Shown here: positions 27,046-35,449 of the stretch, one piece after another
How positions within the stretch are numbered: the stretch's first letter is position 1
Layout of the letters: each line of letters starts with the position of its first letter
Source of the DNA: Rhodopseudomonas palustris
GTDB lineage: Bacteria > Pseudomonadota > Alphaproteobacteria > Rhizobiales > Xanthobacteraceae
Assembly: GCF_003226555.1 (NCBI RefSeq)
Contig: NZ_QKQS01000023.1
Location: forward strand, 501,263 to 565,262
Direction: 5' to 3'
Length of the DNA: 64,000 nt
Notes under the pieces: model-generated
What the model was told of the DNA's origin: nothing
The model's database searches: none
The model's input: only the letters and a program-made list of their open reading frames with translations
Translations under genes and position numbers: made by a program

Positions 27046-28284
27046 ATGACCAAACACCATCTGCCTGCCACGCCCGATACGGTTCATTGGGGGTATTTCA
27101 GCCATAGGCTGAAGCCGGTGCTGACGCTGAAGTCCGGCGAGCGTGCGGTGATCGAAACCATCACTCACCACGCCAATGACGACTACGAGCGCATGATCGC
27201 CGGCGACGAGGCGGCCGAAGAGCTGTTCCGCTGGACCAAGGATCAGAAGACCATCGGTCGGCGCGGTGCCGGCCGAACCGAAGGACCGTTCACCATCGGC
27301 AACGGCGAAGGTGTCGGCGTCCATCTGCTTACCGGCCCGATCGCGATCGAAGGCGCGGAGCCTGGCGACGTGCTCGAAGTGCGCGTCATCGACACCTATC
27401 CGCGTCCCAGCGCCAACCCGGCCTATGCCGGCCGGTTCTTCGGCTCCAATCCGTCGGCGAATTGGGGCTTTCAGTACAACGACCTGATCGAAGAGCCGAA
27501 GCCGCGCGAGGTCGTGACAATCTACGAGCTGGATATGGCGGAGCGGAGCGTTTCGGCTCTGTATTCCTATCAATGGACGCCGCAGACCGATCCCGACGGC
27601 ATCGTCCACGCCACTATCGACTATCCGGGCGTACGGGTCGATCACGCCACCATCGTCAAGAAGGAAGGGGTGCTGGCGGGCATCAAGGTGCCGGCTCGTC
27701 TGCATTTCGGCACCATGGGGTTGGCACCGGCGGAAGCGGATTTCGTCTCGACGATTCCACCGAACTACACCGGTGGCAACATGGACGACTGGCGCATCGC
27801 CAAAGGCACGACGATGTACTACCCGGTCGCAGTACCCGGCGCGCTGTTCTCCTGCGGAGACGCCCATGCGGCGCAGGGCGACAGTGAGCTCTCGGGTACG
27901 GCAATCGAAATCTCTCTGACCGGCGAATTCGAGTTCATCCTGCACAAGAAGGTCGATCTGCCAGGGACGATCCTCGAAGGCCTCGACCATCCGTTGCTGG
28001 AGACCGACGACCTGTGGTCGGTGTACGGCTTCAGCGTCACCAACTATCTCGCCGAACTCGGCCCGGACCACCAGCAGGCAATCCTCAGCCGCGGCAGTCT
28101 CGACACCGCCATGCGCGATGCCTTCCGCAAGCTGCGTCGTTTCCTGATGACGGTCCACAAGCTCACCGAGGACGAAGCGATCTCGCTGATGTCGATCGCC
28201 GCCGATTTCGCCGTGACCCAGGTGGTCGACGCGAACTGGGGGGTGACCGGGTCGATCCGCAAGAGCCTGTTCATGAAGGATTGA
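27046..28284 (+). CDS. Acetamidase/formamidase family protein (first paralogue)
   Basis: 412 residues. FmdA_AmdA enzymes hydrolyse short amides to ammonia and the acid. Family landmarks are VHWGYFSHRLKPVLTLKSGE, GPIAIEGAEPGDVLEVRV, RLHFGTMGLAPAE, FSCGDAHAAQGDSELSGTA (the Gly/Asp/His/Gln cluster that includes likely active-site residues) and the C-terminal WGVTGSIRKSLF. No signal peptide, so cytoplasmic. It shares full-length similarity with the amidase half of the next gene. Cotranscribed with the importer, it suggests uptake and cleavage of an amide as nitrogen source; the actual substrate is unknown. Confidence 0.9.
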   Translation: MTKHHLPATPDTVHWGYFSHRLKPVLTLKSGERAVIETITHHANDDYERMIAGDEAAEELFRWTKDQKTIGRRGAGRTEGPFTIGNGEGVGVHLLTGPIAIEGAEPGDVLEVRVIDTYPRPSANPAYAGRFFGSNPSANWGFQYNDLIEEPKPREVVTIYELDMAERSVSALYSYQWTPQTDPDGIVHATIDYPGVRVDHATIVKKEGVLAGIKVPARLHFGTMGLAPAEADFVSTIPPNYTGGNMDDWRIAKGTTMYYPVAVPGALFSCGDAHAAQGDSELSGTAIEISLTGEFEFILHKKVDLPGTILEGLDHPLLETDDLWSVYGFSVTNYLAELGPDHQQAILSRGSLDTAMRDAFRKLRRFLMTVHKLTEDEAISLMSIAADFAVTQVVDANWGVTGSIRKSLFMKD

Positions 28285-28345
28285 CAGATGCGGAGTCGAG
28301 GAGGTCGCCGGCCGAACGCTGGGACGGTGCGATGAACCGGCTCGT

Positions 28346-28367
28346 GCTCGGGGGCTGCTCCCCGAGC
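28346..28367 (+). other. Perfect hairpin between the two amidase genes
   Basis: GCTCGGGG and CCCCGAGC form an 8-bp stem with a 6-base loop, 62 bases past the first amidase stop and about 49 bases before the AraC-amidase start. No U-tract follows, so an mRNA processing or stability element is more likely than a terminator. Confidence 0.45.
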
Positions 28368-28415
28368 TTCGGCATGGCACGCGAGTTGCTTCGCTTCGGC
28401 CAAGAAGGTCGAAGC

Positions 28416-30758
28416 ATGACGCCGCGTCCGTTCACCAGCGAGTCCTACAGCGAAGGCGAGCGCCCGGAGGCGTGGCGCGATGTGCTGGCGAGCGTCGGAT
28501 TGCGGCCGGCCGTCGCCGAGCTGACCCATAAGGGCCATGCGACCGCGGTGCGTCGCAGCTTCGAGGGCATCACGCTGGCGACGCTGTCGGCCGGCCCGCA
28601 GACGGTCGCGGCGCTCCCGGACGCCGCCACAGACCATCCATTGCTGCTGTTGCCGCTGGATGATGGGGTTACGCTGAAGGCTGCCGGCGGTTACACCATC
28701 GCCGCCGCAGGCCATCTTCTGCTGCTGCCGCGGCTCGGCGACTGGAGCGTCGCGTTCCAACGCGATCTGCGCGCGGTGGTCCTGTGCGTGGACCACGATT
28801 CGACACACCGCCGCGCCGCAGTTCTCGACCTGACCGAACCGCAGCAAATCGCACCAGGCGGCTTCGGCGACCTGGTCGGGCGGATGCTCGACACCACGGC
28901 GCGGCATCTCGAAACGCTGTCGGCCCCTGAATGGAGCGCAGCGGCTCGGACTCTCTGCGAGTTGCTGCCGACGCTGCTGCAGCGATCTGCCGCGCCGGCC
29001 ACCGACCTCAGCGCGGGCACGTCGAGCAAGGCGGCGACGCTGCACCGGCTGTGCCAGACCATCGAACGCCGGCTCGACGACCCGGAGCTCTCGCCGGCCA
29101 AAGTGGCGGCCGCCGAGGGGATCTCCGAACGCTACTTGCAGAAGCTGTTCGGCGGCGCCGGGTCGAGCTTCACCCATTACTTGCGGGAGCGCCGGTTGCA
29201 ACGAACCCGCGCCGACCTGTCCAATCCGGGCGAAGCACATCACTCGATTTCCGAGATCGCATTCCGGGCCGGATTCAACGATTCGGCGCATTTCAGCCGC
29301 GCCTTCCGGCATCGCTTCGGCGTCTCGCCGCGCGAATTCCGACAGGCCGAAACCGAGCGCCATGCGACGACCGCCGCCGCCGCGGCTCAGCGAGGATGGC
29401 CGCAGCAAGCGCTGGCGCAACTTCGCAGCCGCCCCCCGACGACGACCGTCCGCAAGCCGGATGCAGCCGCGCTACAAGGCCCGCGTGCACGCCCGGCACC
29501 GGAGCCGCAGCATCATCACCTCGCGGCTGACGCGTCGAAAGTACATTGGGGCTATTTCAGCAGGTCGCTGGCGCCCCAGATCGAGATCGCGTCGGGCGAC
29601 ACCATCACGATCGAGACGCTCACGCAGCACGCCTCCGACGATCCCGAACGGATGATCCTGGGCGATGCCGGCGCCGAGAACGTGTTTCATTGGACGCACG
29701 ATCAAAAGAACGTCGACCGTCGCGGCGCGGGGCCGGTCGACGCCTCGATCTACGGCCGCGGCGCCGGCGAAGGGTTCGGCGTGCACATCTGCACCGGGCC
29801 GGTGGCGGTGAAGGACGCGCAGCCCGGAGACGTGCTGGAAATCCGCATCCTGGATATCGTGCCGCGTGCCAGCCGCAACCCGGACTTCAAAGGGCGGGTG
29901 TTCGGCAGCAGCGTCGCGGCGTGGTGGGGCTATCACTACAAGGAATTTCTCGCCGAGCAGCACGCCCACGAGGCGGTGACAATCTACGAGATCCATCACG
30001 ACGCCGACGCGCCCTATGCCCGGGCGCTGTATTCCTATCGCTGGGAGCCGCAGACCGATCCGTTCGGCACCGTGCACGCCACCTACGACTATCCCGGCGT
30101 GCCGGTGCAGCCGTCCTCGGTGCGGCGGCGTCACGACGTGCTCGACGGCCTTCGCATTCCGCTGCGACCGCATTTCGGCGTGATTGCGCTGGCACCGCGC
30201 GAGGCCGACTTCGTCGACTCGGTGCCGCCGGCTTACTTCGGCGGCAACCTCGACAATTGGCGGCTCGGCAAGGGATCGACCGTGTACTTGCCGGTGTCGG
30301 TGCCCGGTGCGTTGCTGTCGGTCGGCGATCCCCACGCCGCACAGGGCGACGGCGAGCTCGGCGGCACCGCGATCGAATGCTCGATGACCGGCACCTTCGA
30401 GGTGGTCCTGCACAAGAAGACCGAGTTCGCCGACAAACCGTTCGCCGATCTCAGCTACCCACTGATCGAAACGGCCACCGACTGGGTGCTGATGGGCTTC
30501 AGCCATCCCAACTATCTGGCGGAGTTCGGCGCGGGCGGCCAGAGCGAGGTCTACGCCACGTCCTCGCTCGATCTCGCGATGAAGGATGCGTTCCGCAAGA
30601 TGCGGCGCTTTCTGATGACCATCAAAGGGCTGAGCGAGGACGAGGCGATCGCGCTGATGTCGGTCGCGGTCGATTTCGGCGTCACCCAAGTGGTCGACGG
30701 CAATTGGGGTGTCCATGCGATTCTCAGCAAGCGCGTCTTCGCCGATGCGCGCTGCTGA
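28416..30758 (+). CDS. AraC-family regulator fused to acetamidase/formamidase (second paralogue)
   Basis: 780 residues in one frame. Residues 1-200 resemble the N-terminal sensor part of AraC-like regulators; 208-312 are a complete AraC double helix-turn-helix (LSPAKVAAAEGISERYLQKL, then ISEIAFRAGFNDSAHFSRAF and FGVSPREF). A Pro/Ala/Arg linker (about 313-365) leads to a complete amidase (about 366-780), beginning VHWGYFSRSLAPQIE like the separate enzyme next door and containing SVGDPHAAQGDGELGGTA. A DNA-binding domain joined to a whole metabolic enzyme suggests a regulator that senses or degrades its own inducer. I chose ATG 28416 (AGG site upstream); ATG 28332 is an alternative. A sequencing error merging two genes is possible but there is no sign of a frame change. 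Confidence 0.88.
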   Translation: MTPRPFTSESYSEGERPEAWRDVLASVGLRPAVAELTHKGHATAVRRSFEGITLATLSAGPQTVAALPDAATDHPLLLLPLDDGVTLKAAGGYTIAAAGHLLLLPRLGDWSVAFQRDLRAVVLCVDHDSTHRRAAVLDLTEPQQIAPGGFGDLVGRMLDTTARHLETLSAPEWSAAARTLCELLPTLLQRSAAPATDLSAGTSSKAATLHRLCQTIERRLDDPELSPAKVAAAEGISERYLQKLFGGAGSSFTHYLRERRLQRTRADLSNPGEAHHSISEIAFRAGFNDSAHFSRAFRHRFGVSPREFRQAETERHATTAAAAAQRGWPQQALAQLRSRPPTTTVRKPDAAALQGPRARPAPEPQHHHLAADASKVHWGYFSRSLAPQIEIASGDTITIETLTQHASDDPERMILGDAGAENVFHWTHDQKNVDRRGAGPVDASIYGRGAGEGFGVHICTGPVAVKDAQPGDVLEIRILDIVPRASRNPDFKGRVFGSSVAAWWGYHYKEFLAEQHAHEAVTIYEIHHDADAPYARALYSYRWEPQTDPFGTVHATYDYPGVPVQPSSVRRRHDVLDGLRIPLRPHFGVIALAPREADFVDSVPPAYFGGNLDNWRLGKGSTVYLPVSVPGALLSVGDPHAAQGDGELGGTAIECSMTGTFEVVLHKKTEFADKPFADLSYPLIETATDWVLMGFSHPNYLAEFGAGGQSEVYATSSLDLAMKDAFRKMRRFLMTIKGLSEDEAIALMSVAVDFGVTQVVDGNWGVHAILSKRVFADARC

Positions 30759-30779
30759 TCTTCTGATGAAAGGTTCGTC

Positions 30780-31166
30780 TTGCAATTCCACATGATCGCC
30801 GGCGGGCCGAAGCCGGTCGCGCCGTTCAGCCATGCGGTCGAAACCGATGGCTTCGTCTTCGTCACCGGCCAGATGCCGGACACACCGCAGGCGCCCGGCG
30901 TGCTGCCGGACGGCATCGCGGCGCAAACCCGCGCGGTGATGGAGAATCTGCGCCTGATCCTCGGGGGGCTCGGGCTCGGCCTGGAGCACATCGTGATGAG
31001 CCGGATCTATCTGACGGAGTTCAAGCGCGACTATGCGGAGATGAACGAGGTCTACCGCAGCTACTTCCCGGCAGGTCGTCTACCGGCGCGCACTTGCGTC
31101 GGCGTCACCGGCCTTGCCTATGACGCGCTGATCGAAATCGATCTGGTTTGCCGCCGGCCAAGCTGA
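30780..31166 (+). CDS. RidA (YjgF/YER057c/UK114) family protein
   Basis: 128 residues from a TTG at 30780, preceded by GAAAGG about 8 bases upstream; ATG 30792 is the alternative start. RidA proteins hydrolyse reactive enamine/imine intermediates. Core features are PVAPFSHAVETDGFVFVTGQ, the central QTRAVMENLRLILGGLGLGLEH and the C-terminal LPARTCVGVTGLAYDALIEID, whose Arg in PART is the substrate-binding position. As last gene of the amide operon, 21 bases after the fusion gene, it may act on an imine or carbamoyl by-product of the pathway (inference). Confidence 0.88.
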   Translation: MQFHMIAGGPKPVAPFSHAVETDGFVFVTGQMPDTPQAPGVLPDGIAAQTRAVMENLRLILGGLGLGLEHIVMSRIYLTEFKRDYAEMNEVYRSYFPAGRLPARTCVGVTGLAYDALIEIDLVCRRPS

Positions 31167-31180
31167 CAGCCCGCAGGCAA

Positions 31181-31223
31181 GGACTTAACAGAGGGACTTA
31201 ACGGAGGGAGGGACTTAACGGAG
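31181..31223 (+). repeat. Short tandem repeat, three 13-bp copies
   Basis: GGACTTAACAGAG, GGACTTAACGGAG and, after GGAG, GGACTTAACGGAG again, just after the ridA stop. It precedes a CGCCTGC/GCAGGCG hairpin at about 31240-31262 that lies between the convergent ridA and DUF1150 genes. Function unknown. Confidence 0.75.
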
Positions 31224-31314
31224 GATTGACACGACCAAGACCGCCTGCGCTCCAGCAGGCGCGGGGGCCGTCACCGGACACCCCGCGTCGCGTAACCGTC
31301 TTGTCAGTCAGCGC

Positions 31315-31581
31315 TTAGTGGACGCTGACGGCCTGCAGTTCCTGGCTCCAGGCATTCGCGATTGCCGCTTCGCGGCTGTCGGTCAGCATGATCGGCGTGC
31401 CGTCTGCCGAATGCAGCGCGAACAACTTGAGGCCCGGGGCGATCTCGGGAGCCTGCGGAAACAGCCCAGGCACGTCTTCGGAGCGGATCTGCTTCACATA
31501 GGCGATGTGGCCTTCGCCCAGATGCGCCAGCGCTTCCGGCGTGACGCCCACATTTTCAAGCACAGTACCAGCTTCAGTCAT
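31315..31581 (-). CDS. DUF1150 family protein
   Basis: 88 residues from ATG 31581, which has AGGAG 8 bases upstream. The sequence (GVTPEALAHLGEGHIAYVKQ, PGLKLFALHSADGTPIMLTD, REAAIANAWSQELQAVSVH) matches DUF1150, a small alphaproteobacterial family commonly encoded after a small heat-shock gene. The function is unknown; the linkage suggests a heat-stress role. An upstream ATG (31632) overlaps the hsp20 stop as TAATG and would add 17 residues by translational coupling, so both starts are possible. Confidence 0.85.
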   Translation of the reverse strand: MTEAGTVLENVGVTPEALAHLGEGHIAYVKQIRSEDVPGLFPQAPEIAPGLKLFALHSADGTPIMLTDSREAAIANAWSQELQAVSVH

Positions 31582-31631
31582 GGTCTCGACTCCTCTAGGA
31601 GACAAAGCGGTCGAGTCCGCTACTCGTTCCA

Positions 31632-32057
31632 TTATTCGTGTTCGGTGATGGCGATTGTCTTAATGACCCTTTCCGGCTCGGGCCGGATCAGATCGATGGA
31701 CAACAACCCGTTCTTCAGGTCCGCGCCCAGCACCTGCATCCCGTCGGCCAGCACGAAAGTCCGCTGGAAGTGACGTGCGGCAATGCCGCGGTGGATGTAT
31801 TGCCGAGTTTTGTCATCCTGCTGCCGGCCCCGGATCACCAGTTGATTTTCCTCAATTGTGACATCGAGTTGATCGCGGGTGAATCCAGCCACCGCCAGTG
31901 TGATACGCAGCTTTTCGGGGTCACCGTTGCTGCGTTCGCACCGTTCGATGTTGTACGGGGGATACCCGTCGGCGCCTTTGACGACGCGATCGAGCGCACG
32001 CTCGATCTCGTCGAATCCCAGCAAAAAGGGACTTGATAACGAAGGAACACGAGACAT
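31632..32057 (-). CDS. Small heat shock protein, Hsp20/IbpA family
   Basis: 141 residues from ATG 32057. Small heat-shock proteins hold unfolding proteins in a refoldable state. The alpha-crystallin domain (about 35-125) runs from YNIERCERSNGDPEKLRITL through GFTRDQLDVTIEENQLVIRG to LKNGLLSIDL, and the C-terminal tail is short (RPEPERVIKTIAITEHE). The start is set by an AGGA site 7 bases upstream that is sequestered in a hairpin, together with a sigma-32-like promoter further up. DUF1150 follows directly. Confidence 0.95.
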   Translation of the reverse strand: MSRVPSLSSPFLLGFDEIERALDRVVKGADGYPPYNIERCERSNGDPEKLRITLAVAGFTRDQLDVTIEENQLVIRGRQQDDKTRQYIHRGIAARHFQRTFVLADGMQVLGADLKNGLLSIDLIRPEPERVIKTIAITEHE

Positions 32058-32135
32058 CACAAAGTCCTCTCGAAGCGACTTTGAGGGGGTCCTTGCGGCA
32101 CCCCATCGACCGTCCGGCACCTCGCCGTCCAGTCC
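32058..32135 (-). promoter_or_regulatory. ROSE-like RNA thermometer in the hsp20 leader
   Basis: The leader just before the hsp20 start contains, at 32061-32082 on the minus strand, AAAGTC-GCTTCGAGAG-GACTTT: a 6-bp stem that buries the AGGA ribosome-binding site, with UCGCU opposite AGGA as in ROSE elements (U-U/C-G-C-U pairing the site with a G-G mismatch). A second hairpin (GGGGT/ACCCC, 32086-32104) lies upstream. ROSE elements control small heat-shock genes in Bradyrhizobium and relatives by melting when hot. Assignment is from sequence and context only. Confidence 0.65.
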
Positions 32136-32140
32136 AGACC

Positions 32141-32170
32141 AATATGGGCAGTGCAAAAGAACTGTTCAAG
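32141..32170 (-). promoter_or_regulatory. Sigma-32 (RpoH)-type promoter of hsp20
   Basis: On the minus strand CTTGAA is followed after 16 bases by CCCATATT, close to the RpoH consensus (CTTGAA, CCCAT-T). Transcription should begin near 32134, giving a leader of about 77 bases that fits the thermometer. Confidence 0.65.
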
Positions 32171-32210
32171 AAGGCCACAACAGCGAATTCCACCAGTAGC
32201 TTACGGCCCG

Positions 32211-33302
32211 CTAGCCGGCAATCCGGCGGCGCCCGTCGGCGGAAAACAGATGCAGGCTGTGCGGCGCCGCCGCAACCGTGACGCGCTCTCCGACCGCCGG
32301 CGAGCTTTGCCCGGGAACCCTGACGATGATGTCCCCGCCAGCTGCTTCGCCGGGCCTGCCCGCGACCACCGGCCGCGCCTCATCGCCGGCGCGGATCCCA
32401 TAGACGAACGTCTCGGGCCCGACCCGCTCGATCGCCTCGACGGTGATGTCGAGCGCCAGCCCGCCCGCCACAGGCGCCCCTGAGCCGATCACGAGGTCCT
32501 CAGGCCGCACCCCGAGAATGCCAGCATCCGGCGGCGTACTGCCGAACTGCCCCCGCAGTGCGTCGGAAAGCGGCAACAGGTTCATCGGCGGCGCGCCGAT
32601 GAACGACGCCACGAAGGTGGTGGCCGGCTTGGCATAGACGTCGAGCGGCGAGCCGATCTGTTCGACCACGCCGCCGTTCATCACCACCAGCATGTCGGCC
32701 AGCGTCATCGCCTCGAGCTGGTCGTGGGTGACGTAGATCGCGGTGGTCGCCAGCCGGCGCTGCAATTTCCGGATCTCGACCCGCATCGCGACGCGGAGCT
32801 TGGCGTCGAGATTGGACAGCGGCTCGTCGAACAGGAACACTTTGGGCTGGCGCACGATGGCGCGGCCCATCGCGACGCGCTGGCGCTGGCCCCCGGACAG
32901 CTGCCGCGGCTTGCGTTCCAGCATCGCGCTAAGTTCCAGGATGCGCGCCGCCTCCTGGACGCGGGCGTCGATCTCCGGCTTGGCCATGCCGCGGTTGCGC
33001 AGTCCGTAGGCCATGTTGTTGTAGACGCTCATATGCGGATACAGCGCGTAGTTCTGGAACACCATCGCAATGTCGCGGTCGGCCGGCTCGACCTGATTGA
33101 CGACGCGGCCACCGATCTCGATGTCGCCGGAGGTGATCGTCTCCAGCCCTGCCACCATCCGCAGCAGCGTGGACTTGCCGCAGCCCGAGGGGCCGACCAG
33201 CACGCAGAACTGGCCGTCACCGACCGCGAAGTCGACACCCTTGATGGCCTCGAAGCCTCCCGGATAGGTCTTGCGGACATTGCGGAGAACGACATCGGCC
33301 AC
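32211..33302 (-). CDS. ugpC: sn-glycerol-3-phosphate ABC transporter ATP-binding protein UgpC
   Basis: 363 residues from a GTG at 33302 ([20 protein letters not shown]). Walker [17 protein letters not shown], signature [16 protein letters not shown], Walker [18 protein letters not shown] and the switch His in [10 protein letters not shown] are intact, followed by the C-terminal TOBE/regulatory domain typical of MalK-like ATPases. It would energise the UgpA-UgpE permease. A longer frame from 33413 overlaps ugpE and is not supported. The gene lies 2 bases after the ugpE stop, last in the operon. Confidence 0.93.
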   Translation of the reverse strand: MADVVLRNVRKTYPGGFEAIKGVDFAVGDGQFCVLVGPSGCGKSTLLRMVAGLETITSGDIEIGGRVVNQVEPADRDIAMVFQNYALYPHMSVYNNMAYGLRNRGMAKPEIDARVQEAARILELSAMLERKPRQLSGGQRQRVAMGRAIVRQPKVFLFDEPLSNLDAKLRVAMRVEIRKLQRRLATTAIYVTHDQLEAMTLADMLVVMNGGVVEQIGSPLDVYAKPATTFVASFIGAPPMNLLPLSDALRGQFGSTPPDAGILGVRPEDLVIGSGAPVAGGLALDITVEAIERVGPETFVYGIRAGDEARPVVAGRPGEAAGGDIIVRVPGQSSPAVGERVTVAAAPHSLHLFSADGRRRIAG

Positions 33303-33304
33303 GA

Positions 33305-34153
33305 TTACTTCTCCGTCTCGACCAGACCGCGCACGAACAGCTTCTGCATCAGCACCACCACGGCGACCGGCGGCAGCATCGCCAGCACCGCGGTCGCCAT
33401 CACGATCGGCCACTCGGTCAGTGCGTCCGAGGTGACGATCATCTTGCGGATACCGATCTGGACGGTCTGCATGTCGTCACGCGTGGTGATCAGCAGCGGC
33501 CACAGATATTGATTCCAGCCGTAGATGAACAGAATCACGAACAGCGCCGCCATATTGGTGCGCGACAGCGGCAGCAGCGTATCCCAGAAGAACCGCAGCG
33601 GCCCGGCGCCGTCGATCCGCGACGCCTCCAACAGCTCGTCCGGCACCGTCATGAAGAACTGCCGGAACAGCAGCGTCGCGGTCGCAGACGCGATCAGCGG
33701 CAGCGCCAGACCCGCGTAGCTGTCGAGCAGATTGAGGTCGGCGGCGATCTTGTAGGTCGGATAGATCCGGACTTCGACCGGCAGCATCAGGGTGATGAAA
33801 ATCACCCAGAAGATCGTCATCCGCAGCGGAAAGCGGAAATACACGATCGCATAGGCCGAGATGATCGAGATCGCGATCTTGCCGAGCGCAATCGACATCG
33901 CCATCACGAAGGAGTTGAACAGCATGCTGGCGACCGGCTCGCGCGTGGTGCCCGAGGAGCCGACGAAGATCGTCTTGTAATAGGTTTCGAGGAAGTGCCC
34001 GCCCGGCAGCAGCGACATCTGGCCGTTGGCGATGGTGGCGTTGTCCTGGGTCGAGGCAACGAACGCCAGATACACCGGGAACGCCACGATCGCGACGCCG
34101 ACCCACAGGATCAGGTGCGGCACCAGGTTTCCGAACTTCCGGTGCTCGACCAT
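33305..34153 (-). CDS. ugpE: sn-glycerol-3-phosphate ABC transporter permease UgpE
   Basis: 282 residues from ATG 34153, which overlaps the ugpA stop (ATGA). Six membrane segments are visible, starting with [21 protein letters not shown]; the EAA loop is [20 protein letters not shown], which couples to UgpC. The protein is a typical MalG-type permease. It pairs with UgpA to form the transport channel for glycerol-3-phosphate or glycerophosphodiesters. Confidence 0.92.
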   Translation of the reverse strand: MVEHRKFGNLVPHLILWVGVAIVAFPVYLAFVASTQDNATIANGQMSLLPGGHFLETYYKTIFVGSSGTTREPVASMLFNSFVMAMSIALGKIAISIISAYAIVYFRFPLRMTIFWVIFITLMLPVEVRIYPTYKIAADLNLLDSYAGLALPLIASATATLLFRQFFMTVPDELLEASRIDGAGPLRFFWDTLLPLSRTNMAALFVILFIYGWNQYLWPLLITTRDDMQTVQIGIRKMIVTSDALTEWPIVMATAVLAMLPPVAVVVLMQKLFVRGLVETEK

Positions 34154-35034
34154 CAATAGTTCACCTTGCGCTCGACGAAGCGGAATTGGATTGCCGTCAG
34201 CGCGATCACGATGCCCATCAGGATCACCGATTGCGCCGCCGAGCTGCCGAGATTGGAGCCGAGCAGGCCGTCCTGATACACCTTGTAGACCAGCGTCTCG
34301 GTGGCCTTGGCGGGGCCGCCGCGGGTCATGGTGTCGATGATGCCGAACGTGTCGAAGAACGCGTACACGATGTTGACGATGATCAAAAAGAAGATCGTCG
34401 GCGACAGCAGCGGGAAGATGATGGTCCAGAACCGTCGCATCGGCCGGGCGCCATCGATCGCCGCGGCTTCGATCACGCTGGACGGGATCGCCTGCAGCCC
34501 GGCGAGGAAGAACAGGAAGTTGTAGGAGATCTGCTTCCACGCCGCGGCGAGCACGATCAAGAGCGCCGCCTGATCACCGTCGAGCAGCGGATTCCAATCG
34601 ACCCCGATCGAGCGCAGGCCGTGAGCGATCACCCCGAGCGAGGGGTTGAGCATGAACACCCACAGCACGCCGACCACTGGCGGCGCTACCGCGTAAGGCC
34701 AGATCAGCATGGTGCGGTAGAACGTCGAGCCACGCAGCGGCCGGTCGGCCATCACTGCCAGGAGAAGTGCCAGCGACAGCGACGACAGCGCGATCGCAAA
34801 GGAAAACGCGAAGGTGCGCAGGATGGCGGCGAAGTAATCCGGATCGGCCAGCAGTTCTTTGTAGTTATCGAACCACACGAACACGGTCGACAGACCGAAC
34901 GCATCCTGCAGAAGGAACGACTGAATCACCGCCTGCACGGCGGGCCAATAGAAAAACACCAGCACCACCGCGAGCTGCGGCAGCACCAGCAGATACGGCA
35001 GGAACTTGGATTGAAAGACGGCCTGCTTGAGCAT
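34153..35034 (-). CDS. ugpA: sn-glycerol-3-phosphate ABC transporter permease UgpA
   Basis: 293 residues, MalF-type permease with six membrane segments (first one [19 protein letters not shown]) and the EAA loop [20 protein letters not shown]. Works with UgpE and UgpC. The start codon is 3 bases downstream of the DUF559 stop codon, so the inserted unit abuts it exactly; normally ugpA directly follows ugpB. Confidence 0.92.
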   Translation of the reverse strand: MLKQAVFQSKFLPYLLVLPQLAVVLVFFYWPAVQAVIQSFLLQDAFGLSTVFVWFDNYKELLADPDYFAAILRTFAFSFAIALSSLSLALLLAVMADRPLRGSTFYRTMLIWPYAVAPPVVGVLWVFMLNPSLGVIAHGLRSIGVDWNPLLDGDQAALLIVLAAAWKQISYNFLFFLAGLQAIPSSVIEAAAIDGARPMRRFWTIIFPLLSPTIFFLIIVNIVYAFFDTFGIIDTMTRGGPAKATETLVYKVYQDGLLGSNLGSSAAQSVILMGIVIALTAIQFRFVERKVNY

Positions 35035-35037
35035 CGA

Positions 35038-35433
35038 CTAGCTCCCCTCCCCCCGCTCTTGCGGCGGGGAGGGGTCGGGGGTGGGGGGAGCCGCGCGGAC
35101 GGCGTCTACGATGGTCTGCATCACACCGTCGATGTTGTTCAGGACATCGTTATTCCAGAACCTGAGCACGCGATAGCCCGCCGCATTGAGATAGTTGGTT
35201 CGAACAACATCGGACTCTGATCCCGCGTGCTGCCCGCCGTCGAGTTCAATCACGAGGCGGAGCGCATGGCAGGCGAAGTCCGCATAGTACGGGCCAATCG
35301 TGGCTTGCCGGCGGAAATGTGCCTCACCGAATGCAGGGCGACGCAGTCGTTGCCAAAGCTTCCGCTCCGCGTCCGTCGGTTTTTGACGAAAGCTCCGCGC
35401 TCGTGGAACCCGTTGGTCGATTGTTCTCGCCAT
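35038..35433 (-). CDS. DUF559 domain protein (Vsr-like endonuclease fold), second copy, inside the ugp operon
   Basis: 131 residues from ATG 35433. The core is close to that of the gene at 8343-8837: KPTDAERKLWQRLR, ATIGPYYADFACHALRLVIE, ELDGGQH and GYRVLRFWNNDVLNN, with the same Asp, Glu and Asp candidates for metal binding. The C-terminus (APPTPDPSPPQERGEGS) is encoded by the flanking repeat, and the stop codon falls 1 base past that repeat. A second, inverted copy of the repeat lies 16 bases upstream of the start. The gene interrupts ugpB-ugpA in the same direction. Nuclease activity is inferred from the fold. Confidence 0.85.
   Translation of the reverse strand: MARTIDQRVPRARSFRQKPTDAERKLWQRLRRPAFGEAHFRRQATIGPYYADFACHALRLVIELDGGQHAGSESDVVRTNYLNAAGYRVLRFWNNDVLNNIDGVMQTIVDAVRAAPPTPDPSPPQERGEGS
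35042..35092 (-). repeat. 51-bp palindromic repeat E, 3' flank of DUF559 gene
   Basis: Hairpin arms CTCCCCTCCCCCCGC and GCGGGGAGGGG-type, centred on TCTTGCGG, followed by a tail GTCGGGGGTGGGGGGAGCC facing the nuclease core. It lies inside the 3' end of the gene. It matches the inverted copy F at 50 of 51 positions. Confidence 0.92.
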
Positions 35434-35449
35434 CAGCGTTCGTGCCTGG

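Noticed and set aside
28416-30758. AraC-amidase fusion as an artefact of a lost stop codon
   Set aside because: Not excluded, but both domains are complete, the linker keeps one frame with coding-like composition, and no ribosome-binding site or start is seen before the amidase part.
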